Shown one piece after another: positions 8,239 to 17,170 of a stretch of 48,097 bases of DNA. Position numbers and translations under genes: made by a program. The stretch lies in assembly GCA_002501065.1 (NCBI GenBank), contig DLRK01000017.1:1-48097 (forward strand). The letters are read 5' to 3'. The first letter of the stretch is position 1. Every line of letters begins with the position of its first letter. Source of the DNA: Akkermansiaceae bacterium UBA7890. Lineage in GTDB: Bacteria; Verrucomicrobiota; Verrucomicrobiia; Verrucomicrobiales; Akkermansiaceae. The notes under the pieces were generated by a model. The model worked only from the letters and a program-made list of their open reading frames with translations. It was not told the origin of the DNA and did not search any database.

Positions 8239-10893
8239 TCACTCGAACATCGCGGTCACCGAGGCTGTCCGGGCCGGGAGGGGCAACTGGATTGTGGTCT
8301 CCGTGCTGGTGCTCGCTCCGGACCAACCGACAAAGATGGCCCCGGCCTTCGGGAGAGCGGTGAGGGTCGGCGGAAAGTCCTGAAAATACTGGCCCCTCCA
8401 GGGTGTCTCGGTCACCTCGATGGTATTGACCTGAACCGTGCCCTTGCTGGAATCGCTGGTGGTGATGGTGACCGTGGCGGTGCCCCCGGGAAGGCCGAAA
8501 TGGTCAATCAGATCCCGTCGCAATTCGTCAGGTCGGGTTCTGGAAAATTCGCGCATGGATTCCACATTCCGCTCCCAGTGGGCGATGGTGAGAGGTTCAT
8601 CTTCCTGCTTGTGGGGAATGCCAAAGCCGCGCGCTTGAATACCGGCCCAGCTCCATCGGGTCAGGTGTCGTTCCATTTCGGGACGAATCGCGTCTGCCAT
8701 GAGGTCGATGCGCGCCACCACACGATCGCCTGCCAGCAAGGTGTTCAACAAATCGGCGCAGCGCTGGATCAGGCTCTCCTTGAATTGGTCGTTCTCCAGC
8801 ATCCTGCGGAAGAGCAGGGTGCGGCCGCCACTGTTGGGCCAGCCGGTCCCGCTGCCACGGGGGTTCGTGTAGAAGTCGAACATGTTGTCGTAGTCCGAGT
8901 AGTCGCGCCTCATGGCGGGCAGGTAGACGTCGGGTTTCCACAAATTGAAGCTGTAGTCCTGATCGTAGAGCATCCAGCGGAATTGCCCCCCTCTGCTGGA
9001 TCGTCGACGCCAGCATTTGATGTTTCCGATGTCGAAGTTTTGCCCGTAGATGACCGCGAGATGGTAGTCGATGAAGTTGTCAATATCCAGGTAGCGACTC
9101 TGGACGGCCCGGTAGTTACTCGGATTTGCCATCGAGTTTCCTCCAATAAAGCTACGCATCTGGTTGTAAGTCGCCGCTGAGCCCGTGTTGGCACTGCCAT
9201 ATCCCTCAATGAGATCGATCTCATTTGCGGACACGTTGTGAGTCGATTCGAGGTAGTGCTCGGTGAATTTTTCGCGGATGTTGTAGATGCCCCAGTAGTC
9301 GCCATTCAAGTAGAGCACGGCCGGTCGGTAGCCCTGGGTGTCCAGACCGGTCTCTGCCACCAAGCTCTGCATCATGGCATCGCGAAACATGGTGAAATTG
9401 CCATTCACAAAGTAACTGCCATGACCGGCTGGAGCGCTGAATTCATGGATAGGCGGGCGCGGATAGGTCAACCAGGTGCTCTGGTTGTCATTGCCCGAAT
9501 TGCGCAGCACGATCGACTCGAAGGAATCCACCGCCCGGTCCGGGAAGAAGGGGTGGCGGATCTTTCCATAACCATATTCGCGGCGGGCAAACAGTGCCAT
9601 CGACTTTTGTGGATAGCCCCGGGATCCCCATCCTCCAAAGATTTTGACTCCGACGTTCATTCGTGAAGTTCCACCCTCATCGGGCTCATGGAATTCGAAA
9701 CTGGCCTCGATCTCCCGATCGCGTTTCCAGGCATTGGATGCGCTGTAGGGAAAATTGCCAATGATGTTGCCCTGGGAGGTGAACATGTGGTCGCCGAAGC
9801 CATACAGGTAGCCATCGGTGAACTCGAAGTGCCCGGGGTCGGCCGCCAATGCCATCACCGGGAGGCTGTGATGAGTGCCGATGACGTAGGTATGCGTGAC
9901 GGAGTGACTATTGGGAGCTCCCAATACCACTGCTCGAATCACGGTGGTCTCCGTGAGTTCGATGAGTCCGCGATAGGGAGTTGACCCTCTGGACGGTTCG
10001 GCTCCGTCCATGGTGTAGCGGATCAGATCTCCCTCTCGGGGCGGAATCAATTCAAGGGTGACCGATTCGTCGAATACCCCTCCGCGGACACTGAAGATCG
10101 GAGCCTGGATGAACGGTTCGGGAGGGTCGGCGTTGAAATCGTGATTGGGAGCTCCGGGTGAGGGTTCACCGGAATGAAAGACGTAGTAGGTCTCCAGGTC
10201 ATCGAGAGCGTGCCCCACCGAGTTGTCGGAAACGAGAGGACCGGGATCGAGACGGTCCACGATCTTCAAGAGGGGATCGCTGAGAATCACCGGTTCATTG
10301 CCGTTGCTCAATCTGAAATCCGCATGCGTTTCTCCCTCGGGGATTTCGGCGCCTTCCTTGCCTGATGCGAAGACCACCAGGTACTGCCCTGGACCGAGGA
10401 TTGTTCCGGCAGGGAATTCCCACTGGCTCAGGTTGGCGTCGTTGTCGCTGAGATGATACCCGGTCAATTCGGCAGCGGTGTCGCCCGCATTGTAGAGTTC
10501 AATCCAATCTGGAAAATCTCCATCACCGTCTGCCACGGTTGTTTCGTTGTTGCTCATGACCTCATTGATCACCACCGCCACGGGCGATGAGGCAGAGCGG
10601 GCCACCACGCGGATATAACCAGCGCTCTCGTCATCGAGGGGCAAGGTCAGGATGACCCGGGAGGGATCCAGGACAGACAGGATGGCATGCTCCTGCTCGA
10701 GCCAGGACTCAGGGGACAGGTTCGGTGACCGTTGCAAGGTGTAGGTCAGGGTTTGCTCTGCAAGGCTCTCCACGGTGACCATGAGCCGGGAACCGGCATG
10801 CTCGATCTCTACGATGCGGATGATCGGTTGTACTTGGGCCCAGCCAGTCCCGACCCCGAGCAGGAAGATCAAGACGCGCAAGGATCCGTGCAT
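8239..10893 (-). CDS. CotH-kinase-family surface protein with lamin-tail and chitobiase-like domains
   Basis: 884 residues, secreted (signal MHGSLRVLIFLLGVGTGWA). Domain order: a beta-rich lead-in; a lamin-tail domain near residues 105-220 (VVINEVMSNNE, DFPDWIELYN, GYHLSDNDANLSQW); a chitobiase/FN3-like C-terminal-type domain (IRYTMDGAEPS); then a CotH domain near 350-760. CotH features present are RNSGND, GDYWGIYNIREKF and WMLYDQDYSF near residue 645, the DxD-bearing strand expected for metal-ATP binding in these protein kinases. The C-terminus (TALPKAGAIFVGWSGA...ASVTAMFE) is a bacterial InlB-B-like repeat. CotH phosphorylates spore-coat proteins in Bacillus; the substrate of these secreted Verrucomicrobia/Planctomycete forms is unknown. 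A larger relative lies at 19495. Confidence 0.9.
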   Translation of the reverse strand: MHGSLRVLIFLLGVGTGWAQVQPIIRIVEIEHAGSRLMVTVESLAEQTLTYTLQRSPNLSPESWLEQEHAILSVLDPSRVILTLPLDDESAGYIRVVARSASSPVAVVINEVMSNNETTVADGDGDFPDWIELYNAGDTAAELTGYHLSDNDANLSQWEFPAGTILGPGQYLVVFASGKEGAEIPEGETHADFRLSNGNEPVILSDPLLKIVDRLDPGPLVSDNSVGHALDDLETYYVFHSGEPSPGAPNHDFNADPPEPFIQAPIFSVRGGVFDESVTLELIPPREGDLIRYTMDGAEPSRGSTPYRGLIELTETTVIRAVVLGAPNSHSVTHTYVIGTHHSLPVMALAADPGHFEFTDGYLYGFGDHMFTSQGNIIGNFPYSASNAWKRDREIEASFEFHEPDEGGTSRMNVGVKIFGGWGSRGYPQKSMALFARREYGYGKIRHPFFPDRAVDSFESIVLRNSGNDNQSTWLTYPRPPIHEFSAPAGHGSYFVNGNFTMFRDAMMQSLVAETGLDTQGYRPAVLYLNGDYWGIYNIREKFTEHYLESTHNVSANEIDLIEGYGSANTGSAATYNQMRSFIGGNSMANPSNYRAVQSRYLDIDNFIDYHLAVIYGQNFDIGNIKCWRRRSSRGGQFRWMLYDQDYSFNLWKPDVYLPAMRRDYSDYDNMFDFYTNPRGSGTGWPNSGGRTLLFRRMLENDQFKESLIQRCADLLNTLLAGDRVVARIDLMADAIRPEMERHLTRWSWAGIQARGFGIPHKQEDEPLTIAHWERNVESMREFSRTRPDELRRDLIDHFGLPGGTATVTITTSDSSKGTVQVNTIEVTETPWRGQYFQDFPPTLTALPKAGAIFVGWSGASTSTETTIQLPLPARTASVTAMFE

Positions 10894-11084
10894 TCCACCT
10901 GCCTAGCGGGAATTGCCCCTGAGGCAAGAAGTCAGAAAAATTTGCCGGGAATTGCAGGAAAATTGCATTCCCAGCCTTGATTTTCTGGCGCTTCACGGGA
11001 CGGGGCAGCGGTCGAACCACTACACCCGGGCCCGCCCTCGAAGTGCCTTCTCCGCCTCCGCCGGCCCAGCCTTGCTCAATCCCG

Positions 11085-11153
11085 CCGCACCAGGGTGCAG
11101 GAAACAGGGTGCGGAGCGGTTTGGCTTTGCCCCCTGCGCCTGGGGGGTGGTAG
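11085..11153 (+). repeat. RPT-A copy 5
   Basis: Perfect seven-base arms CCGCACC (11085-11091) and GGTGCGG (11108-11114) enclose the constant core. The leader TTTGGCTTTGCCCCCTGCG follows, and the element ends 13 bases before the start of the C69-like gene. Confidence 0.85.
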
Positions 11154-11165
11154 ACCAGTGCGATC

Positions 11166-12620
11166 ATGAGGTTACGAAGGATTCTGATCCTGCTCACGTC
11201 GTTGGCGATTTTTTCGTGCACGACCCTGACGGCCAGTATCGCCGTGTACGTTGGCAAGAATTTGACCAAGGACGGCAGCGTCCTGCTGGGCGGATACGGT
11301 GACGAACCTTCCAGCCACTGGTTGGAGATCGTCCCCCGACGGCAACATGCGCCGGGTTCAACGATCACGGTCGGGGCGACGGCACAGTCCAATTATCCCG
11401 GGCGACTGATCAAGATCCCGCAGGCAGAGGAGACTTTCAAATTCATCACCATGAACTACTCCTACTACGCGGGCTTTCCCGCGCCGCAGACCAATGGCGG
11501 CATGAACGAACATCATGTGGCGGCCCGTGATGTGGCCCTTCTGTCGCGACCGGAATTGGCGCGAATGACTCCCAATCCGCAGCAAGGTCCTAACTACAGC
11601 GACCTGTCACGAATCGCCATGGAGCGGGCAAAGACGGCTCGCGACGCGGCTGAGATTGTCGGCAGGTTGATTGACGAACATGGTTATTCGACCTACGGCG
11701 GCAATTCTCATGTCTTCGCGGATCCGAACGAGGGCTGGGTGCTGCTGAACTTTGCCGGGGGGCAGGGATTATGGATCGCGAAACGACTCGGACCGGACGA
11801 TATTCTTCTGAACTGGCGCGCCCAGGGCGGCATCGGTTACATCCAGGATATCCCATCGAATCTCGATCAAGACGAGGATTACATGGCGTCAAAGAACTTC
11901 ATCCGGTTTGCGGTGCAGCGCGGTTGGTATGATCCAAAATCCGACAAGCCGTTCAACGTCATCAAAATCTACTGCCGGGGCGTTGGCCATGGGGAGGAGG
12001 TGGAAAAAGCACATAAGACACTCCATCAACTTGCCCCGCATGTGACGGTGAAAGACGTCAAGCGTATCGTCCGGGCGAGTTCCCGTGACAGCTCGGGATA
12101 CGGTCAGGTGGCTCATTTGAGAAGTGGCATACATTCGGATCTGGGCGTCTTGTGGTGTGCGCCTGCATCGCCTCTGACCGCGCCCTTTATTCCCCACCGG
12201 GTGGGGATCGGCGATATTCCTCCGGAGTTCAAACGGCATCGGTATCTGACCGCGGGAGAAGCCTCGAGAGAGGTGATTGATCCGGCAGACCTGGGTCTGG
12301 AATCGACGCGGTATGCGTTTCGGGCGTGCAAACGGCTTTATTACCTCGCGGCCGCCCATCGAAAGCAGTTTCTCCCCGAGGTTACGCAAGCCTTGGAAGC
12401 CTTTGAGGATCGCCTGCTGGAGGAACAAGAGACCGTGGAACGCACGGCACTGAAGCTGTTGGAAGCGGGAGAGCGTGAACTGGCGCACCGCTACCTCACC
12501 TACTACAGCCAAACCGAAGCCGGCACTGGATTGCGGCTGGTGGAGGCACTCGCCGAGAGCCTGGAAGCGAGGACGAAGGTCCTGTTCGGGATCGGGGCTC
12601 CCGACGATCAGTCAGAATAG
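11166..12620 (+). CDS. C69-family-like Ntn peptidase (dipeptidase), probable N-terminal Ser nucleophile
   Basis: 484 residues. After the signal MRLRRILILLTSLAIFSC comes TTLTA-SIAVYVGKNLTKDGS, then GDEPSSHWLEIVP and NGGMNEHHVAARDVA. The VGKxxxxDGS pattern and the N-G-x-N-E-H-x-V block are signatures of the C69 (U34) Ntn-hydrolase dipeptidases, here extracellular. In the family the nucleophile is a cysteine a few residues before VGK. Here that aligned position is Ser24, exposed if cleavage follows LTA. Cys18 lies six residues earlier and might instead be a weak lipobox (IFSC). YGGNSHVFADPNEGWVLLNFAGGQGLWIAKRL is the conserved beta-sandwich core. The C-terminal 100 residues are helical. Monocistronic, with an RPT-A leader just upstream. 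Confidence 0.82.
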   Translation: MRLRRILILLTSLAIFSCTTLTASIAVYVGKNLTKDGSVLLGGYGDEPSSHWLEIVPRRQHAPGSTITVGATAQSNYPGRLIKIPQAEETFKFITMNYSYYAGFPAPQTNGGMNEHHVAARDVALLSRPELARMTPNPQQGPNYSDLSRIAMERAKTARDAAEIVGRLIDEHGYSTYGGNSHVFADPNEGWVLLNFAGGQGLWIAKRLGPDDILLNWRAQGGIGYIQDIPSNLDQDEDYMASKNFIRFAVQRGWYDPKSDKPFNVIKIYCRGVGHGEEVEKAHKTLHQLAPHVTVKDVKRIVRASSRDSSGYGQVAHLRSGIHSDLGVLWCAPASPLTAPFIPHRVGIGDIPPEFKRHRYLTAGEASREVIDPADLGLESTRYAFRACKRLYYLAAAHRKQFLPEVTQALEAFEDRLLEEQETVERTALKLLEAGERELAHRYLTYYSQTEAGTGLRLVEALAESLEARTKVLFGIGAPDDQSE

Positions 12621-12763
12621 TCGAGATCGCCGCCACATCCGCAGGGCACCCGTGCACCGTGCCGGGATTATCGAACCCACGAGCACCCATTGAACGCATG
12701 CTTGAATGGTCGGCAAGGTTGGTTTCGCTTGCCAGCATCGGGCGGCGTAGGACACTTGGGGAC

Positions 12764-13843
12764 ATGACCCGCTACGTTTCCGGTCTCGTTACGCTCTTTC
12801 TTCTTTGTGCGGTTAACGCCGCGCCGCGACTGGATCGGTTGAACCTGCTCCAGTTCCGTGATGGCAACGGCAGGGTGCAGGAGGTCAGGACGGCTGCCGA
12901 CTGGCAAAAGCGCCGCGCGGAAATCATCAAGGGCATGATGGTTGTCATGGGCCGATTGCCCGGAAAGGAGCGGCGGGTGAATTTGGATGTCACAATTGAA
13001 GGGGAGGCGGATGCTGGCAAATACGTAAGGCGGCTCATCACCTACCAGTCCGAGCCCGGCTCGCGCACCCCGGCCTATCTCTGTATCCCCAAGGCTGTCC
13101 TGAAGAAGGGCAAGGCGCCGGCGGTACTGTGCCTGCATCCCACCGATAACAAGGTGGGGCACAAGGTGGTGCTTGGCCTTGGCGGGCGGGCGGGTCGACA
13201 ATATGCGGCGGAATTGACTGAGCGCGGTTACGTGACCATCTCGCCCGCCTACCCGCACCTGGCCAACTACTGGCCCAACCTCGGCAAGCTCGGCTACGTG
13301 AGCGGCACGATGAAGGCGATTTACGACAACACTCGCGCCTTGGATCTGCTGGAGACACTATCCTGCGTGGATGCCAGGCCCGGCTTCGGAGCCATCGGCC
13401 ACTCATTGGGTGGGCATAACACAATTTACACAGCCGTCCTCGATCAGCGCATCACGGTGATGGCCAGCAGTTGCGGGTTTGATGCCTACCCGGATTACTA
13501 TGATGGCGCCGAGCGCAACTGGTTCTTTGGCCGTGGCTGGTGCCAGATTCGTTACATACCCCGCCTCTCCGACTACCGCGGGAGACAAATGGACATCCCC
13601 TTCGACTTCCCTGAGTTACTCGGCGCACTGGCCCCGCGCCCGTTTTTTGTTCACGCGCCCCTGCGCGACTCCAATTTCCGCTGGAAAAGCGTCGATGTCT
13701 GTGCGAAGGCCGCCCGCCCCATCTACAAGTTGCTTGGCAACGAGACCGATCTCATCATCAAGCACCCTGATTATCCGCACGATTTCCCCGACGAGATGCG
13801 CGAGGCCGCTTACAGGACCATCGACTCGATTCTGAAGAAATAA
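12764..13843 (+). CDS. Secreted alpha/beta hydrolase (dienelactone-hydrolase / acetyl-esterase-like)
   Basis: 359 residues from the ATG at 12764, which starts a clean signal peptide (MTRYVSGLVTLFLLCAVNAAP); the longer upstream frame lacks one. The nucleophile elbow is GHSLGGH at about residues 212-218. A catalytic His lies in DYPHDFPDEMREAAY near the C-terminus, and the acid is probably in the strand before it. APAVLCLHPTDNKVG supplies the oxyanion strand. Such periplasmic hydrolases in sulfatase-rich bacteria usually deacylate plant or algal polysaccharides or xenobiotic esters; the substrate is inference. The 143-base gap from the C69 gene holds no repeat, so co-transcription is possible but unproven. 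Confidence 0.85.
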   Translation: MTRYVSGLVTLFLLCAVNAAPRLDRLNLLQFRDGNGRVQEVRTAADWQKRRAEIIKGMMVVMGRLPGKERRVNLDVTIEGEADAGKYVRRLITYQSEPGSRTPAYLCIPKAVLKKGKAPAVLCLHPTDNKVGHKVVLGLGGRAGRQYAAELTERGYVTISPAYPHLANYWPNLGKLGYVSGTMKAIYDNTRALDLLETLSCVDARPGFGAIGHSLGGHNTIYTAVLDQRITVMASSCGFDAYPDYYDGAERNWFFGRGWCQIRYIPRLSDYRGRQMDIPFDFPELLGALAPRPFFVHAPLRDSNFRWKSVDVCAKAARPIYKLLGNETDLIIKHPDYPHDFPDEMREAAYRTIDSILKK

Positions 13844-13848
13844 GTGTT

Positions 13849-13883
13849 GCTGGGAAATTCCATTTGGGGATCGCTCTGGATGA
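13849..13883 (+). repeat. RPT-E copy 1
   Basis: GGGAAATTCCATTTGGGGAT and the following bases resemble a segment at 31995-32030 in the same orientation; about three quarters of 35 positions agree by eye. Confidence 0.4.
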
Positions 13884-13949
13884 CAGTCAGGAAGGCTGAC
13901 TTGGAAAAACAGACACAGGGCAGGGAAAAGCGTTTGGAGCAAGATCGAA

Positions 13950-13997
13950 ATCACTTCCGCATCTGGGCGCAGGAAGCAGGGAGCGGGGGATCGTGAT
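13950..13997 (+). repeat. RPT-A copy 6
   Basis: Degenerate core CGCATCTGGGCGCAGGAAGC. Two nested pairings frame it: CCGC with GCGG, and ATCAC (13950-13954) with GTGAT (13993-13997). Confidence 0.6.
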
Positions 13998-14199
13998 GGT
14001 GGGTTGGCGGCAATGCCGAGGTGTGTCCGGTAGTGCCGAGATCGAATTTCATGTGGCCGGATCGAGGTTTGATCAGATGGCTTCCGAATACGGGCGCAGT
14101 CTGTTACCCACCGATTTCCGGAAACGATTGAGACTGGTAAAACGCCCGGTGTGATGCACAATACTGCTGCGAGATTTATTATTTTTTGGGACATTAAAA

Positions 14200-15468
14200 A
14201 TGATCGAGAATTCTTCGGACGTTGTTGTCATTGGAGGAGGGGTGGCCGGCTTGTCAACTGCCATGCAACTGGCCAGGCGCGGGGTGTCGGTGACGGTGCT
14301 GGAGCGAGAGCAAATCGGCAATGGTTCCACCGGGCGGGCAGCTGGTCTGCTGGGCCAGTTGCGAGGCACCGCTGAGCACACACGCATGCTCATGGACGGC
14401 GTGAAAATCGTCCAGGAACTTGAGGAGCAGGCAGGTACTGAGATTTATGTGCAAACCGGTTCGGTGCGTGTGGCTGAAACAGCCGAGCGTGAGAAGGAGA
14501 TTGCCGACCTCGTTGAGATGGGCCGCTCTATTGATTTTGACATCGCCCCGATGGCCACCGATGAACTGGCCAAGCGGATGCCCTACATGCGGACCGATGA
14601 TGTCGCTGCCGCCTGCTGGTGCCCCACTGACGGCCATCTCCAACCGGCCGAACTGGCGGCTGCATATCACAAGGTCGGTCGAGATCACGGGGTGCGCTAC
14701 GAGACGAGCTGCCCCGTCACCGGCGTGTTGCTGGACGGGAGCAAGGCGCGTGGGGTAGAGACTCCCAGGGGCGAGTTCTACGCTCCCATCCTGGTGAATG
14801 CCGCCGGGCCATGGTCGCATCTGGTCGCCGGGCTTACCGGAACCACGCTTCCCACCGCTGCGCTCGGCCATGTTTATCTCACCACACAGCCGGATCCTGA
14901 TCATCCCGTGGATCGTCTCAGCCCCGGATTCCGCAATCGCCACCATCGCATTTATGGGCGAGCGGAAAACGGCGGACTGCTGGTAGGTATCTACGCTGAG
15001 GAGTGTGCCGAATACGACATGGAGACATTGCCGCCTGATTTTGATATGTCCGCAATGAAGGCCCGGCGTGATGATTTCCATCTCGCGATGCTCATCCACG
15101 CTGCGCAGCAACGATTCCCGTGGATCAATGAGCGCACGCCCATGCATGTCACCACCGGCATAATGACATTTTCGCCCGACGGTCTGCCATTTTGCGGTCA
15201 ACTTCCTGACCATGAGGGTCTCTTTTACTGTAGTGGATTTTCCGGCCACGGCATTGTGCAAAGCCCGGTCATCGGGGTCATCATGAGTGAGTTGATTCTC
15301 GGCAATCGATCCACCTACGACATCGCTTCAATTGAGGCAGATCGCTATTGGGGCGTGCCCGGCTTTCAGGAGCGTGATGAGATTGAGCAGCGTTGTCATA
15401 AGATGCAGGGAAGCTATTACGGCCGACTGGAAGGCAAGAGCGCCGACTCGAAGACGGACACCGCATGA
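14200..15468 (+). CDS. FAD-dependent amine dehydrogenase (DAO family, sarcosine/dimethylglycine type)
   Basis: 422 residues, cytosolic. An FAD-binding Rossmann motif VVVIGGGVAGLSTAMQLA lies at residues 8-25, and GSTGRAAGLLG follows near 42. The C-terminal FAD loop is TGIMTFSPDGLPFCGQLPDHEGLFYCSGFSGHG (split here by eye into TFSPDGLPFCG and YCSGFSGHG), typical of DadA/SoxB/DMGDH-type enzymes. In dimethylglycine dehydrogenases the FAD is covalently held by a His in GSTxHAAGL; here the position is Arg, so the flavin should be non-covalent. The folate-binding GcvT-like C-terminal half of those enzymes is absent. Its stop overlaps etfB (ATGA), and etfA and a membrane Fe-S oxidoreductase follow. 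The electron acceptor is therefore almost certainly ETF. The exact amine (sarcosine, dimethylglycine, another N-alkyl amino acid) is inferred, not shown. Confidence 0.85.
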   Translation: MIENSSDVVVIGGGVAGLSTAMQLARRGVSVTVLEREQIGNGSTGRAAGLLGQLRGTAEHTRMLMDGVKIVQELEEQAGTEIYVQTGSVRVAETAEREKEIADLVEMGRSIDFDIAPMATDELAKRMPYMRTDDVAAACWCPTDGHLQPAELAAAYHKVGRDHGVRYETSCPVTGVLLDGSKARGVETPRGEFYAPILVNAAGPWSHLVAGLTGTTLPTAALGHVYLTTQPDPDHPVDRLSPGFRNRHHRIYGRAENGGLLVGIYAEECAEYDMETLPPDFDMSAMKARRDDFHLAMLIHAAQQRFPWINERTPMHVTTGIMTFSPDGLPFCGQLPDHEGLFYCSGFSGHGIVQSPVIGVIMSELILGNRSTYDIASIEADRYWGVPGFQERDEIEQRCHKMQGSYYGRLEGKSADSKTDTA

Positions 15469-16220
15469 AGATACTCGTCCCCTGCAAACGCGTGCCAGAT
15501 CCCGATCAGAAGCTGCGTCTCAACGCAGAGGCAACCGATGTTGACTCCACTGCACTGACCTACATCCTGAACCCCTTCGATGCCATCGCCGTGGAGGAGG
15601 CCCTGTGTATCCGCGAAACCACGCATCCTGACGCGGAGATTATTGCCGTGAGTGTCGCGCCTGCCGAGGGGGAGGATGACTTGCGCACCGCTCTTGCCAT
15701 GGGTGCGGACCGCGCGCTGCTTGTCGAGCATGATGCCCAGCTCGATTCATGGAATGTCGCCCGCCTGCTCGCCGCCGTTGTGGAGCGTGAGCAACCCGCC
15801 CTGGTGATCATGGGCAAACAGGCCGTGGACGATGACGCCAACCAGACTGGCCAATTCCTTGCCGTCCAGCTTGGCTGGTCCCAGGCCACCTTTGCATCGC
15901 AAGTCGAATTTACTGAAACAGGTTTGCGCGTTCATCGCGAGACCGACCTGGGTATTGAGATCATCCACGTTTCCCTTCCCGCCGTGGTGACCGCTGACCT
16001 CCGCCTTAATGAACCTCGCTATGCCTCTCTTCCCAGCATCCTGAAGGCGAAGAAAAAACCCACCGAATATACCACCGCCGAGGAACTGGGAGTGAAGCCC
16101 GAACCCCGCGTGCGCCTTCTCTCCATGGAACTTGTCCATAGTCAACGCAATTGCGAGATGGTGACCTCAGCCAGGGAGCTCATCCTCAAACTGCGCGAAA
16201 CGGAAGTGATCAAGGGATGA
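15465..16220 (+). CDS. etfB: Electron transfer flavoprotein, beta subunit
   Basis: 251 residues, normal length. MKILVPCKRVPDPDQKLRL is the family opening; NPFDAIAVEEALCIRE and MGADRALLVE follow. MGKQAVDDDANQTGQFLA is the conserved nucleotide-binding loop, and PAVVTADLRLNEPRYASLP is the recognition-loop region. It overlaps the dehydrogenase gene by four bases and etfA by four bases, so translation is coupled. EtfB pairs with EtfA to carry electrons from the flavin dehydrogenase to the membrane oxidoreductase. The C-terminal tail is less conserved than in housekeeping EtfB, consistent with a dedicated paralogue. Confidence 0.95.
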   Translation: MKILVPCKRVPDPDQKLRLNAEATDVDSTALTYILNPFDAIAVEEALCIRETTHPDAEIIAVSVAPAEGEDDLRTALAMGADRALLVEHDAQLDSWNVARLLAAVVEREQPALVIMGKQAVDDDANQTGQFLAVQLGWSQATFASQVEFTETGLRVHRETDLGIEIIHVSLPAVVTADLRLNEPRYASLPSILKAKKKPTEYTTAEELGVKPEPRVRLLSMELVHSQRNCEMVTSARELILKLRETEVIKG

Positions 16221-17170
16221 AGACCCTCGTCTTAATGGAACACGACGGCAGTGCCTTGCGTTCCGGCAATGGTGCCGCGATTGGATTTGCACGTGAATTA
16301 TCCGATGATGTCTGCGGGTTCCTGCTGGGCGAGGATCTTGACGCCATGAATTGCGAGGCGGCGAAATTTGCCCCGGTAATCACCGTGGATGATCCCGCGT
16401 TAGCCGACCCGGTTGCAGACCGCTGGGCGCAGGTCATTGCCGAGGTGGCCCGTGCGCGGGGTGCTGAACGCATTGTGGCCACGTCCACCACCTGGGCGAA
16501 GGACATTGTGACCCGTGCCGCGGGTCTGCTTGGTGGAGCTATGGCCAGTGACGTGATTGGACACGAGGTTATTGATGGGGAACTGCGCCTGCGCCGGCCG
16601 ATGTTCGCCGGGGCAGTCCATGCCACCCTCACACTCGAAGGCCTGCCACAAATCATCACCGTTTGTGCTTCCGCTTACGAGGCACCAGAGCCTGCGGCCA
16701 CACCGTTTGCCATCGAGCCGGTGGCGGCCAATGTCACCGAGTTACCGGGCTCAACGCAGCTTGAGGAAGTTGAAGGCAAGGTCGGTGCGCGACCGGATGT
16801 CACCGAGGCGCGGATCGTGGTATCCGGAGGGCGTGCGTTCAATACTTCGCAGGACTTTGAGCAGCTTGTGGGCGGATTGGCCGACACTCTGGATGCAGCC
16901 ACAGGCAGTTCGCGCGCATTGGTTGATGCCGGAATAGTCCCCAACTCGCTGCAGGTAGGCCAGACCGGCAAGGTTGTCGCGCCGGAACTTTACCTCGCGC
17001 TGGGCATCAGCGGTGCGGTGCAGCACCTGGCTGGAATGAAAAACTCACGAGTCATCGCCGCCATCAACCAGGATCCTGACGCTCCCATCTTTGAGTTTTC
17101 TGACTTTGGACTGGCAGGAGACGTTTATGAGGAAGTGCCTCGTCTTATCGCGGAATTGAATGGCAGCTGA
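16217..17170 (+). CDS. etfA: Electron transfer flavoprotein, alpha subunit
   Basis: 317 residues from the ATG at 16217, inside the etfB stop; the frame stays open further upstream, but this start gives the family N-terminus (MKTLVLMEHDGSAL). Domain I has a degenerate Rossmann-like fold. The C-terminal FAD domain shows IVVSGGRAFNTSQDFEQL, SRALVDAGIVPNSLQVGQTG, VAPELYLALGISGAVQH and AINQDPDAPIFEFSDFGLAG, all diagnostic of EtfA. It binds FAD at the interface with EtfB. The stop overlaps the ATG of the next gene (TGATG). Being third of four coupled genes points to an ETF dedicated to the upstream amine dehydrogenase. Confidence 0.95.
   Translation: MKTLVLMEHDGSALRSGNGAAIGFARELSDDVCGFLLGEDLDAMNCEAAKFAPVITVDDPALADPVADRWAQVIAEVARARGAERIVATSTTWAKDIVTRAAGLLGGAMASDVIGHEVIDGELRLRRPMFAGAVHATLTLEGLPQIITVCASAYEAPEPAATPFAIEPVAANVTELPGSTQLEEVEGKVGARPDVTEARIVVSGGRAFNTSQDFEQLVGGLADTLDAATGSSRALVDAGIVPNSLQVGQTGKVVAPELYLALGISGAVQHLAGMKNSRVIAAINQDPDAPIFEFSDFGLAGDVYEEVPRLIAELNGS

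Larger units (their letters stand above)
13844..14199 (+). other. Gene-free leader of the amine-dehydrogenase operon
   Basis: 356 bases without a supportable gene. It holds RPT-E copy 1, RPT-A copy 6 and, near 14113, the palindrome TTTCCGGAAA. The last 40 bases before the ATG are A+T rich (GATTTATTATTTTTTGGGAC), in contrast to the flanking genes, and probably contain the promoter. I could not fix a convincing -35/-10 pair. Confidence 0.5.

Noticed and set aside
12876..12895. GGCAGGGTGCAGGAGGTCAG resembling the RPT-A core
   Set aside because: It lies inside the alpha/beta hydrolase gene in a normal reading frame with no pairing arms, so it is chance similarity.
14254..15261. Minus-strand open frame opposite the amine dehydrogenase
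   Set aside because: It is a shadow of an unambiguous FAD enzyme gene with conserved motifs.
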